Assembly (NCBI RefSeq): GCF_000719955.1
Contig: NZ_JOII01000001.1
Location: forward strand, 186,001-250,000
DNA length: 64,000 bases
Reading direction: 5' to 3'
Source: Streptomyces albidoflavus
Lineage (GTDB): Bacteria > Actinomycetota > Actinomycetes > Streptomycetales > Streptomycetaceae
Part shown: positions 52,938 to 61,798 of the stretch, in pieces
How positions within the stretch are numbered: position 1 is the stretch's first letter
Layout of the letters: each line of letters starts with the position of its first letter
Notes under the pieces: generated by a model
The model's input: the letters and a program-made list of their open reading frames with translations, nothing else
Databases searched by the model: none
Told to the model about the DNA's origin: nothing
Made by a program: the position numbers and the translations under genes

Positions 52938-54620
52938 CTACAGCTGCACGGTGAAGTTCTCCGTGATGGTGCGGAACAGCTCCTCGCCGTCGTCCAGGGC
53001 CTTGCCCGCGCCGGGCATACCCACGCGCAGCCGCCAGTAGACCTGGTCCTCGCCCGGGACGACGAGTTCGTGGTACCGGCGGCGCAGCGCGTCCTCGTCG
53101 TCCGCCTCGCCGTAGCGGTAGTGGTCGACGACGGTCTCGAAGGAGTCCCGGCGGCCCTGGTGCTCGACGGCGGTGGTCGTGACCTTGGCCTCCTCGATCT
53201 CGCTCTCGTCCGAGCCGCCGCGCTCGTAGTACCGCTTCCAGGCGGAGGCGGAGGGCGCGAGGGGCTTCTCGTCCAGGGAGGAGGTCTTCTCCTTGCGGTC
53301 GACCCGCTCGACGTAGACGAAGAAGACGCCGCTCGGGTCCTCGAAGCGGACGCTGGTGTCGTCGCTGTCGGAGGCGGACCGCTTGTACTCCTTGGGTACG
53401 CCGATGTCGGCGGCGACCGTCTCCGCCTCCGGCCGGGAGACCCAGTCCTCGGGCAGCCCGCCGCCGAACGGGTTGACCGCGATCAGCACCAGCACGAGGA
53501 CGACCGCGACCAGACCGCCGAGCACCCCGTACTTCGCCTTCGGGCTGCGCTGCATGGCAGGCGGCAGCCACTGGCTGGTGCCCGGGCCCGAGCCCAGCAG
53601 CCGCGTGGCCGGGGCGGCGGCCGGCTGGGCGAGGGCGGTCAGGGCCTGGCGGACCTCGGCCGGGCCGGGGCGGAACGCCGGGTCCTTGCGCAGGAGCTGC
53701 ATGATGACCTGGCCGAGCGCGCCGGAGGCCCGGGAGGGCGTGGCGGGGTCGGCCGACAGGACGGCCTGGAGGGTGGCCGGGGTGTGCGAGCGGCGGAACG
53801 GCGAGACGCCCTCGACGGCCGCGTACAGCACGACGCCGAGCGACCAGAGGTCGGAGGCCGGGCCCGGCTGCTGGCCCAGGACCCGCTCGGGCGCGATGAA
53901 CTCCGGGGAGCCGACGAACGCGCCGGTCTCGGTCAGCCCCTGCTCGCCCTCGACCTGGGCGATGCCGAAGTCGGTGAGGACGACCCGGTCTCCCTTGCCG
54001 AGCAGCACGTTGTCCGGCTTGACGTCCCGGTGCAGGACCCCGGCCTCGTGGGCCGCCTCCAGCGCGCCGAGGACGGCGAGGCCGATCCTGGCCGCCTCGC
54101 GGGCGTCGAGGGTGCCGTCCTGGAGGCGGTCACCGAGCGACTGGCCGGTGACCAGCTCCATGACCACCCAGGGCCTGCCCTCCTCCACCACCACGTCGTG
54201 CACGGTGACGACGGCCGGATGCTCGATCCGGGCGGCGGCCCGCGCCTCGCGGTGCATCCGCTGGTACGCGTTCTCCCGCTCGGCCTCGCTCAACTGGTCG
54301 GGCAGCCGCGGTTCTTTGACGGCCACCGCCCGGTGCACCACCAGGTCGAAGCCACGCCAGACGGTCCCCATCCCGCCGTGCCCGAGCCGGTCGTCGAGCC
54401 GGTACCGCCCGCCGACCACCCGCCCGGCGCCCGGGTCGGCCGCCGGGGCCGCCGGAGTGGCGTACGGGTTGGGGCCGGCCGGCTCGGGCGGGCGCGGGGC
54501 CGGCGGGTAGCCGTACTGCCCGGCCGGGGAGGGCTCGCCCTGGCGGGGCGGGGGCGGCTGCTGCGGCGGGCGCAGGTCGTAGCTGGTGGGGTCGTTCTGC
54601 TGTCCCCCGTTGTTCGTCAT
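52938..54620 (-). CDS. Transmembrane Ser/Thr protein kinase
   Basis: 560 residues. A Pro/Gln/Gly-rich N-terminus (1-60) precedes an active-looking kinase: glycine loop GHGGMGTVW near 75, VAVKE lysine, HRDVKPDNVLL near 190, DFG in LTDFGIAQVEGE near 210, and APE in SPEFIAPERVLG. One membrane helix (VLGGLVAVVLVLVLIAVNPF near 370), then a ~170-residue extracellular domain (GLPEDWVSRPEAE, VDHYRYGEADDEDALRRR, DGEELFRTITENFTV). No PASTA repeats. First of three similar genes on this strand. Confidence 0.88.
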   Translation of the reverse strand: MTNNGGQQNDPTSYDLRPPQQPPPPRQGEPSPAGQYGYPPAPRPPEPAGPNPYATPAAPAADPGAGRVVGGRYRLDDRLGHGGMGTVWRGFDLVVHRAVAVKEPRLPDQLSEAERENAYQRMHREARAAARIEHPAVVTVHDVVVEEGRPWVVMELVTGQSLGDRLQDGTLDAREAARIGLAVLGALEAAHEAGVLHRDVKPDNVLLGKGDRVVLTDFGIAQVEGEQGLTETGAFVGSPEFIAPERVLGQQPGPASDLWSLGVVLYAAVEGVSPFRRSHTPATLQAVLSADPATPSRASGALGQVIMQLLRKDPAFRPGPAEVRQALTALAQPAAAPATRLLGSGPGTSQWLPPAMQRSPKAKYGVLGGLVAVVLVLVLIAVNPFGGGLPEDWVSRPEAETVAADIGVPKEYKRSASDSDDTSVRFEDPSGVFFVYVERVDRKEKTSSLDEKPLAPSASAWKRYYERGGSDESEIEEAKVTTTAVEHQGRRDSFETVVDHYRYGEADDEDALRRRYHELVVPGEDQVYWRLRVGMPGAGKALDDGEELFRTITENFTVQL

Positions 54621-54714
54621 GCCCACATCCTGTGGGAAGCGGCCGGTCCGAATCCACCGCGAAGGCGACTCGGTGTCCGCACCGTGACACGGCGCACCTC
54701 CCCGTGCCCGCCGC

Positions 54715-57330
54715 CTACTTCGGGGTGTAGCTCCCGGACGCCTGCTCGAACAGGCGGTCCACCTGGTCGCGTTCGGCGTCGGGGCCGCGCACCTGGACGA
54801 CGTGGTAGCGGTTGCCGACCAGCATCGCGAGGTTGCGGACGTACAGCTCGGTGCCGCCGGCGGAGTCCCAGGTGAAGGTGCCCTCCGCCATCGACCGGCC
54901 GCCCACCTCGATCAGCCGCAGGTTCTGCGAGGTGGTCCAGGAGGAGGCGCGGTACGGGTCGAGTTCCCGCTCGTGCTCCAGCTGGTACTTGAGGAGGTCG
55001 TCGCCGTAGCGGCTGGTGGAGTCGCGGCCGGGGACGACGATCAGCTCGAAGGAGCCGTTGGTGTAGACGACCTGGCCCCGGCCGTTCCTGGGCTGGCGCT
55101 GCCAGCCCTTGGCGACGGCCACCTGGAAGCCCTCGGCGTCCTTGCGCAGGGTGAAGCCCTCGGCGACCTCGGGGGCGTTCGCGTCGGGGGGTGGCTCCTC
55201 GTCCTCCGTGGGCCCGGTCTGCCCCCCGTCGGGGGAGGTGCCCGCCTCGGGGGGCGCGGAGCCGGCGGGTGCCTCGCGGGTCTCGCTGGGGGCGGGCGGC
55301 GTGGCGGGGTCCGCACCGTCGCCCTCGCCCTCCTTGGGCAGGAAGAACACGGCGGCCACGATCACCACGGTCACCCCGCCGAGGATGCTCAGCAGCAGGG
55401 TCCGGCCCAGCGACTTCGGCTCGCCCCGCTCCTTGGGCGGCCGTCCCTGCCGGGGGGCGCGGCGGGCGCGGGGCGTGCTGTACGCGCGGTCGAGGTCGGC
55501 GCCGTCGCCGTACTCCGCCCGGGGCGGCGGGGGCACGGGGCGCTCCTCGCGGACGGGCGGCCTCGGCGCGGCGGCGCCCCTGCGCCGCCTGGTGCGGCGG
55601 CGGACGAGATCGCCCCGGCGGCGCTTCTCGGGGAGCTTGCGGGGCTCGTAGGGCGGGGCGGCGACGATGTCGCGCCCGGCGTCCGGCTCCGGCGCCGAAC
55701 GCACCAGCGAACGCAACCAGCCACTCAGCTCCTCGAAGTCGGGCCGCTCGGTGGGGTCCTGGCGCAGCAGCGACTCCACGACCGGCCGCAGCGGGCCGCA
55801 CTCCTCGGCGAAGGCGGGCGGCTCGGCGCAGACCATCTGGACCAGTTCGGCGACGCTCTCCTCCGGGTAGGGCGCGTGGCCCTGCACGGTGCGGAAGAGC
55901 AGCGCGCCCAGCGCCCACAGGTCGGCGGCGGGGCCGACCGGCGCGGCGAGCTGCCACCGGTCGTGCACGGGCCCGGCCTGCTCGGGCGCCCACCGTTCGG
56001 TGACGGCCCCGACCACGGTCATCCGCGCCTGCCGCGCCCGCTCGGCCTCCAGCGGGGTGTCAGGGCCGCCGCCCGTGGCGCGGGGCGCGGCCATGACCTC
56101 GTCCCAGCTGGCCGGCGCGGGCTTCTCCAGCTCCACCGCCGCCTGCTCGGGCACGTACGGGACGGCGGCGACGGGCAAGTTGTCCGGGCTGGGCAGGACG
56201 ACGTGGTCGGCGTAGGGCGAGGGCGCCGCGTCGCCGGGGGCGAGCGCCTCGGGCTCCAGGCCGGGCGGCAGGGCGTAGGGGTCCCGGTGCGGGGTGCCGT
56301 ACGGCTCGGGGTGGTCCTGGTAGGGCAGCCGGGGCCGGTCCTCCTCGCGGTCCTGCTCACCGGCGGCCGGGTCGCGGGGGCGCGGGGTGGCGCCGTGCCA
56401 GGACGGGGCCGCCTGCTCCCGCGCGCCGACGCCGTACGGGTCGGCTATCCGGCCGGGCACCCGCTCCTCGGGCTCCTCGGCGGCGGGCGCGGGCTGCTCG
56501 CCCAGCCGGCGCCGCTGCTCCTCGCCGAGCTGGGCGGCGGCCCGCGAGGTCCCGGCGCGGTACGCGGCGATGGCCCCGGCGCGGGCGGCGCGGGCCTCGG
56601 CGGCGGGGTCCGGGGCGTTCGCGGCGGGAAGTTCGGGCTGCGCGGGGAGTCCGGGCTGCGGAGCGGGGTCCGGCCGGGCGGGAGGAGTGGGCTCGGGCCC
56701 GTCCGGGGCGGGCTCCTCCTCGCCCTCGGGGGGCGGGACCGGGTCGTAGCCGCAGAGGGCCTCCTCGGCGGCGCCGGCGGCCAGCCCGGTGAGCATGACG
56801 CGGCCGTCCTCGCAGACCAGCACGGTGCGGGCGGTGATGTTGCGGTGGACCCAGCCGTGGGCGTGCAGCACCCGGAGCGCGGTGAGCACGTCGGCGGCGA
56901 CCTCGGCGGCGCGGTACGGCGTCAGCGGCCGCTCGGCGAGCAGGGCGGCGAGCGGCCGGGCGGGCACGGCCTCGCTGACGATCCAGAGCGAGCCGTCCTC
57001 GGCGAAGACGTCGAAGACCTGGTCGAGCCGGGGGTGGTCGGGGATGCGGGCGGCGGCCTGGGCGGCCTCCATGGCGCGGCGGACGGCCGGGTCGGCGGGG
57101 CGGCGGGTGGCGCGGGCGCCGGGCGGGGCGGCCTGCGCGTAGTCGTGCGTACCGGCCTGTCCGTCGAGGACCTCGGCCTCGACCACCTCGGGCAGCAGCA
57201 CCTGGCGGACCAGGACCTCCTGGCCGCTGTAGGAGTCGAAGGCGGGGGTCTCGGACAGCTCGAAGGCGCCCGCCGGGGGTAGCGGCAGGCGGTACCGGTC
57301 GGCGAGGACCCGTCCCGCGTACTCGTCCAT
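54715..57330 (-). CDS. Pseudokinase receptor with long insertion and extracellular domain
   Basis: 871 residues. Kinase-like N-lobe from residue 10, but the catalytic residues are changed. The Lys position is Arg (VLVRQVLLP, R42), HRD is HRN (WVHRNITARTVLV, N164), and DFG is TGL (RVMLTGLAAG, 181-183). A Pro/Glu/Ala-rich insert of about 230 residues separates this from a recognisable C-lobe (ERWAPEQAGP, AADLWALGALLFRTVQGHAPY). A membrane helix (LGRTLLLSILGGVTVVIVAAVFFLP) follows, then an extracellular domain (VAEGFTLRKDAEGFQVAVAKGWQ, RNLAMLVGNRYHVVQVRGPDAE). Inferred scaffold or regulator for the flanking active kinases. ATG at 57330. Confidence 0.8.
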   Translation of the reverse strand: MDEYAGRVLADRYRLPLPPAGAFELSETPAFDSYSGQEVLVRQVLLPEVVEAEVLDGQAGTHDYAQAAPPGARATRRPADPAVRRAMEAAQAAARIPDHPRLDQVFDVFAEDGSLWIVSEAVPARPLAALLAERPLTPYRAAEVAADVLTALRVLHAHGWVHRNITARTVLVCEDGRVMLTGLAAGAAEEALCGYDPVPPPEGEEEPAPDGPEPTPPARPDPAPQPGLPAQPELPAANAPDPAAEARAARAGAIAAYRAGTSRAAAQLGEEQRRRLGEQPAPAAEEPEERVPGRIADPYGVGAREQAAPSWHGATPRPRDPAAGEQDREEDRPRLPYQDHPEPYGTPHRDPYALPPGLEPEALAPGDAAPSPYADHVVLPSPDNLPVAAVPYVPEQAAVELEKPAPASWDEVMAAPRATGGGPDTPLEAERARQARMTVVGAVTERWAPEQAGPVHDRWQLAAPVGPAADLWALGALLFRTVQGHAPYPEESVAELVQMVCAEPPAFAEECGPLRPVVESLLRQDPTERPDFEELSGWLRSLVRSAPEPDAGRDIVAAPPYEPRKLPEKRRRGDLVRRRTRRRRGAAAPRPPVREERPVPPPPRAEYGDGADLDRAYSTPRARRAPRQGRPPKERGEPKSLGRTLLLSILGGVTVVIVAAVFFLPKEGEGDGADPATPPAPSETREAPAGSAPPEAGTSPDGGQTGPTEDEEPPPDANAPEVAEGFTLRKDAEGFQVAVAKGWQRQPRNGRGQVVYTNGSFELIVVPGRDSTSRYGDDLLKYQLEHERELDPYRASSWTTSQNLRLIEVGGRSMAEGTFTWDSAGGTELYVRNLAMLVGNRYHVVQVRGPDAERDQVDRLFEQASGSYTPK

Positions 57331-57476
57331 CCCGTCCCCCTTCCCCGGCGGCCAAATCCGTTCGCACACACGCCCGTTGGTTCTACCCGCAGACGCCGCA
57401 CCTCACGATACGTGGCGAGGCGGGCGCAGATGCGGCGATGGGCGATCCAGGGAACATCTGCCCGGGAAGTGCCGCC

Positions 57477-59438
57477 TCACTTCTTCGGCCGGAAGGTCTC
57501 CGTGAAGGTCCGCCAGGTGCCCTCGCGCAGTTCGCCGTGCCAGTCCGCGTCCTTGGCCGTGTACATCAGGCCGTACCCGAGGCTCTTGTTGACGACCAGG
57601 CCGCGGTCGATCGAGCGGTACTTCACGCCGCCGTCGACGTAGGTGAACTCCCAGTCGGCCGTGTTCCAGCCCCGGTAGTCGACCGCCTCGATCTGGATGC
57701 GCTCGTACTGCGCCCGGCGCATGTACTTCTCCTGCGCCTTCCAGTCCGCGACCGGGTCGTCCTTCGGCGTCCCCGTCCACCCGACCAGCAGCTTCTGCCC
57801 GTCGGGCCCGACGAACCGGGCCCCGGCCGCCCCGGTGGTGGTGTACTTCCACCCCTTCGGCAGCCCGATCCTGAACCCCTGGGAGTGTTCGTACGTGGTG
57901 TGGTCGAGGGTGTCGTCACCCGGCTCGCCGGGGTCGTGGCCGCTGCCCTCGCCGGCGTCGTCGCCCTTGCCCCCGTCACCGTCCTCGCCCTTGTCCCCGT
58001 CCGCGGAGCCCGTGCCGTCCTTGCCGTCGTCCTTGCCGTCGTCCTTGCCGCCGTCCTTCCCGCCGTCCTGCGCGGGGCCGTTGCCGCCGTCGGCCTTGTC
58101 CCCGCTCTCGCCGCCGGTGGCCCCGGCCGAGGCGTTCTTGTCGCCGCCCTTGGCCGCGTCGCCCCCGTCGCCGGAGTCGCCGCCCCGGGTGAGGACGAAG
58201 CCGAGCACGGCCGCGACCAGCAGCACGGCGACGCCCAGCGCCACCAGCAGCGAGCGCCGCGACACCACGTCGGTGAGCGAGGCCCGCGCCGCCGGCGGCC
58301 GCCCGCCCGCGGCGGTGGCCGTGGTGGGGGCCGCGGCGTGCGACACGGCGGCCGGGGGAACGGCCGGCGCGTCGTCGGACGCCTGCATCTTCGGCCAGAG
58401 CGCCGGGGACTTGGCCGCCCCCGCCGCACCCGCGGCGGCCGCCGCCTTCGGGGCCTTGGCCGCCTTCGGCGTCTTCTCCAGCTTCGGCCGGCTCTCCCGG
58501 GCGGCGCCGTCGGCCGGCTTCGGCAGCGGCACGACCTTGGTCGCGTCGGCGGCCTGGCCCGCGCCCGCCTCCTCACTGGCGATCACGTCACGCAGCAGGG
58601 CCCGCGCCCCCGCCTCGTCCAGCCGCTGCTCCGGGTCCTTGGCGAGCAGCCCGTAGATGACCTCGCTCAGCGGTCCCGCGTTCTTCGGCGGGTCCAGCGG
58701 CTCCGTCATCACCGCGGTGAGCGTCGCGATGGCCGACCCCTTGTCGTACGGCGGGATGCCCTCCACCGCCGCGTACAGCAGCCCGCCCAGCGACCACAGG
58801 TCGGCGGCCGGACCCGGCTTGTGCCCACGGGCCCGCTCCGGCGAGATGTACGAGGGGGCGCCGACCAGCATGCCGGTCGAGGTGATCGAGGGGTCGCCCT
58901 CCACCTGCGCGATACCGAAGTCGGTGAGCACCACCCGGCCGTCGTCACCCTCGATGAGCACGTTGGACGGCTTCACGTCCCGGTGCAGGATGCCCTCACG
59001 ATGCGCGGCACGGAGCACCCCGAGGATGGCCAGCCCGACCTCGGCGGCACGCTTGGGGGTGAGCGTGCCGTCCTCCCGGATCACCTCGGCGAGGGACTTG
59101 CCCTCGATCAGCTCCATCACGATCCACGGCCGGTCGTCCTCGTCCACGACGTCGTAGACGGTGACCGCGCCGTTGCTGCGGATACGGGCGATGGCCTTCG
59201 CCTCGCGCAGGGTCCGCGTGATGAGCCGCCGCTTCTCCTCCTCGTCGATCGACGAGGGGAACCGCAGCTCCTTCACCGCGACGGTCCGCCCCAGCGTCTC
59301 GTCCTCGGCCCGCCACACCGTGCCCATACCGCCCCGGCCCAGCACACCACCCAGCCGGTACCGCCCGGCGAGCAGCCGGCCGCCGTCCTTGGCCCCGTCG
59401 TCCCGACGGCCCTTCTGCGACTGCTCCGCGTCCGTCAT
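57477..59438 (-). CDS. Transmembrane Ser/Thr protein kinase
   Basis: 653 residues. Active-kinase residues are intact: glycine loop GRGGMGTVWRAED near 35, VAVKELRFP, HRDVKPSNVLI near 155, DFG in LTDFGIAQVEGD near 175 and SPERARG. A Lys/Ala-rich juxtamembrane region, membrane helix (LLVALGVAVLLVAAVLGFVLT near 420) and a ~90-residue low-complexity Gly/Asp/Lys linker precede the extracellular domain (FRIGLPKGWKYTTTGAAGARFV, YMRRAQYERIQIEAVDYRGWN, LREGTWRTFTETFRPKK). Third of the kinase set. AGAGGGGA precedes the ATG at 59438. Confidence 0.88.
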   Translation of the reverse strand: MTDAEQSQKGRRDDGAKDGGRLLAGRYRLGGVLGRGGMGTVWRAEDETLGRTVAVKELRFPSSIDEEEKRRLITRTLREAKAIARIRSNGAVTVYDVVDEDDRPWIVMELIEGKSLAEVIREDGTLTPKRAAEVGLAILGVLRAAHREGILHRDVKPSNVLIEGDDGRVVLTDFGIAQVEGDPSITSTGMLVGAPSYISPERARGHKPGPAADLWSLGGLLYAAVEGIPPYDKGSAIATLTAVMTEPLDPPKNAGPLSEVIYGLLAKDPEQRLDEAGARALLRDVIASEEAGAGQAADATKVVPLPKPADGAARESRPKLEKTPKAAKAPKAAAAAGAAGAAKSPALWPKMQASDDAPAVPPAAVSHAAAPTTATAAGGRPPAARASLTDVVSRRSLLVALGVAVLLVAAVLGFVLTRGGDSGDGGDAAKGGDKNASAGATGGESGDKADGGNGPAQDGGKDGGKDDGKDDGKDGTGSADGDKGEDGDGGKGDDAGEGSGHDPGEPGDDTLDHTTYEHSQGFRIGLPKGWKYTTTGAAGARFVGPDGQKLLVGWTGTPKDDPVADWKAQEKYMRRAQYERIQIEAVDYRGWNTADWEFTYVDGGVKYRSIDRGLVVNKSLGYGLMYTAKDADWHGELREGTWRTFTETFRPKK

Positions 59439-59837
59439 GCGTCCCCTCTGAACCCGCCCCGACAGAGCCACCATTGTCCCTCACGCGGGGAGCAGACTGC
59501 GCCTGGGGGATGGGGCCACTGTGCGGGGCATACGCCACACCGGGCAAGACGAGCAGGGCTCCAGCGGGGCCACCCGCCAACCGATATGACGACACATCAT
59601 GGCCAGGTGGGGCGATACGGGCGCCAGTGGGGCCCGCCTTGACAGCCCACCGCTCCCCCTGGGCACACACCCTCCCCGGGCCCCTCGCCCCTTCGACCAT
59701 CACCGCATCCGCCGGCACGACCGAGGGCACCCCACCCGCAGCCCTGCTTTCTGGAACAGGGCTCGAATACCTGCGCTCCCTCAAGAAGGACAACAGGACA
59801 AGGAGGGAGAGGTAGCAGGATCGGACTGCAGCGACAG
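59439..59837. other. Gene-free boundary between core and accessory DNA
   Basis: About 400 nt with no supportable gene, no clear promoter and no tRNA. It separates the kinase genes from the integrase remnants. Mildly less GC-biased than the kinases. Confidence 0.5.
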
Positions 59838-60053
59838 CGGGCTCGCCTTCACCACGCCCACCGGACGGCTCCTCGGCCCGCCCAACCGCCCTGCCCAGCT
59901 TCCGCGGCTTCCACCGGGCGGCCTCCGCCCATCCGCTTCCGCGACCTACGGCATTTCACCGTCGCCCCGCCCCTGGAACAGTGCGTCGACCTCGCCGCCA
60001 ACAAGGAACTGATCGACCACGCCCCACATCTGCATCACCGCCACCGTCGATGA
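59838..60053 (+). pseudogene. C-terminal remnant of a tyrosine integrase
   Basis: Read across frame changes, the DNA gives GLAFTTPTGRLLGPPN, then GLRPIRFRDLRHFTV, LEQCVDLAANKELIDHA and ICITATV. These align with VFTTVQGRPIDPTNL, LRRIRFHDLRHSTATLLLEQ and IKELLGHAHIGVTATV of the integrase that follows. It keeps RFRDLRH but has several indels and no N-terminus. It is an older, decayed copy abutting the next pseudogene. Confidence 0.7.
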
Positions 60054-60059
60054 CCGAGT

Positions 60060-61174
60060 CAGCGCCCCGTCTACGGCAACACCCGGAAGGAGGCCCTGGC
60101 CAAGCTCACCGAGAAGATCGCCAACAGCAACCGCGGCCTTACCGTCCCTTCCGCGCAGGGCAGCGTGGCCGTGTACCTGACGTAGTGGCTGGAGAACGTC
60201 GCCGTCCACCACCTCCGCGAGAACACCCACACCCGCTACACCACCTGCGTCAGCCGCTACCTGATCCCCGGCCTGGGCATAAGAAGCTCACGAAGCTCAC
60301 CGCCAAGGACATTCGCACCTGGCTCAACCAGCTCCGCACCACCTGCCAGTGCCGCACGCGCGGTATCGATGCCCGGCGTGATGAGCCCAGCTGCTGTGCC
60401 GCAGGCCAGTGCTGCCACAAGGTGCTCTCCCCGCTAACGCTCACCTACCTCCACTCCGTGCTCAAGTCCGCCCTGGGGCACGCCGTCCGCGAGGACGAAA
60501 TCCCGCGCAACGTCGCCCGCAACGTCCGCACCGGCACCTCACGGCCCCGACGCTTCGAACCTCTCACCGCCGACGAAGCCCGCCAGTTCCTCTCGACTAC
60601 GCGCGGACACCGGCTGCACGCATTGTTCGAACTCGCCCTCCACACCGGACTCCGCAAAGGCGAACTCCTCGGCCTGCACTGGGAAGACCTCGACCTCGAC
60701 GCGGGCACCGCCGCCATCCGCCGCACACTCCAGCGCACCAGCACCGGCGGGCTTACCACGCTACCCACCAAAACGCGCGCCTCCGAGCGCCGCATTGCCC
60801 TCCCCACCCGCTGCGTCCAGTCGCTGAAGCTCCACCACGAACAGCAGGAGCGCGAGCGTGAGGCCGCGGGCGCCACGTGGCAGCACGACGGGCACGTGTT
60901 CACCACAGTGCAGGGCAGACCGATCGACCCGACCAACCTCACCCGCGCCTTCACCGCGTTCCTCCGCAAGGCCGGCCTCCGCCGCATCCGCTTCCACGAC
61001 CTCAGGCACTCCACCGCCACCCTGCTCCTGGAGCAAGGCATCGAACTCGTCGTGATCAAGGAACTCCTCGGCCACGCCCACATCGGCGTCACCGCCACCG
61101 TCTACGCCCATGTCCGACTCCGCCTCCAGCGAGACGCCATCGACTCCCTCGGCCGCGCCCTCGACTATCCCTGA
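60060..61174 (+). pseudogene. Tyrosine site-specific integrase with nonsense codon and frameshift
   Basis: An upstream frame reads VYGNTRKEALAKLTEKIANS then VAVYLT-stop-WLENVAVHHLREN. The TAG at 60183-60185 stands where Gln is usual. Near 60278 one C seems lost (GGC-ATAAGAAG instead of GGC-CATAAGAAG), after which the main frame continues HKKLTKLTAKDIRTWLNQ to 61174. The catalytic core is intact: R in HTGLRKGELLGLHW, HDLRHSTATLLLEQ, KELLGHAHIG and Tyr in ATVYAHV. The N-terminal ~50 residues are missing. Inactive unless the two lesions are sequencing errors. Confidence 0.8.
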
Positions 61175-61181
61175 CATACGT

Positions 61182-61225
61182 ACGGCAACGGCGGCGGACA
61201 CCCAGGTGTCCGCCGCCGTTGCCGT
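61182..61225. terminator. Strong terminator after the integrase remnant
   Basis: Perfect 20-bp arms (61182-61201, 61206-61225) with a 4-nt loop. Immediately after, TGCCGTCAAC occurs twice 13 nt apart (about 61220-61242), a possible remnant of an attachment site. Confidence 0.75.
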
Positions 61226-61288
61226 CAACTACTGCCGTCAACCCGGCCAGAAGCCCCGATACATGAAGCTCTATGCGGCCGAGATTCA

Positions 61289-61798
61289 CTAACGAGAATC
61301 AGGTCTCGGCCAAGGATCGAGTCCCGGATCGGAGTGCAGACAGTTCAGTGGGCGATTCGCGCAGACCGCCAACTCTAGGGAGTCTTCAAAGGTGGAACCA
61401 AGCTCCCAAATCCAACCCATGCCAGCAGCAACCACCCTCCCCCCAGCTTCTACGAAAACGCTTGAATAACTGAGCCATTCACCGATGGGGAAATAGTCCC
61501 CACCGAGAACACTCTCCACCTCTGCTGCTAGATCACGCTGACCTGATCCAGCGGCGATGGGATCGAAATTGTAAGGCTCGTCATTGCTGAAGTTCGGGCC
61601 GACTCGATTTACCGGCTCGATTGAGAGTCCCCCCATCGCCGCGAGAATTCCCTCTGCCAATGGATGGGACCGGTATCCTTCACCCTCCAGCGGCAAGACC
61701 CATTGACCTGGGTCAACCTTCCTGTCTGCGCTCCATCCTGACGCAACAAGCGCCCCAAGCAGATCCTCGCTGAGCGAGCCGAAGCGAATCAGAGACAT
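61289..61798 (-). CDS. SUKH-like immunity protein for the adjacent toxin
   Basis: 169 residues. The C-terminal half (GGDYFPIGEWLSYSSVFVEA, then GRVVAAGMGWIWELG, STFEDSLELAV) has the strand-turn-helix pattern of SUKH-type immunity proteins (SUKH-3-like). There is no signal or membrane segment, as expected for a cytoplasmic antitoxin. The ATG at 61798 shares one base with the toxin stop (TGATG), implying translational coupling. GC is clearly lower than in the core genes, a sign of transfer. Confidence 0.7.
   Translation of the reverse strand: MSLIRFGSLSEDLLGALVASGWSADRKVDPGQWVLPLEGEGYRSHPLAEGILAAMGGLSIEPVNRVGPNFSNDEPYNFDPIAAGSGQRDLAAEVESVLGGDYFPIGEWLSYSSVFVEAGGRVVAAGMGWIWELGSTFEDSLELAVCANRPLNCLHSDPGLDPWPRPDSR

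Noticed and set aside
59474..59815. Small + strand ORF before the integrase remnants
   Set aside because: No ribosome-binding site or motif; partly antisense to the leader of the kinase gene.
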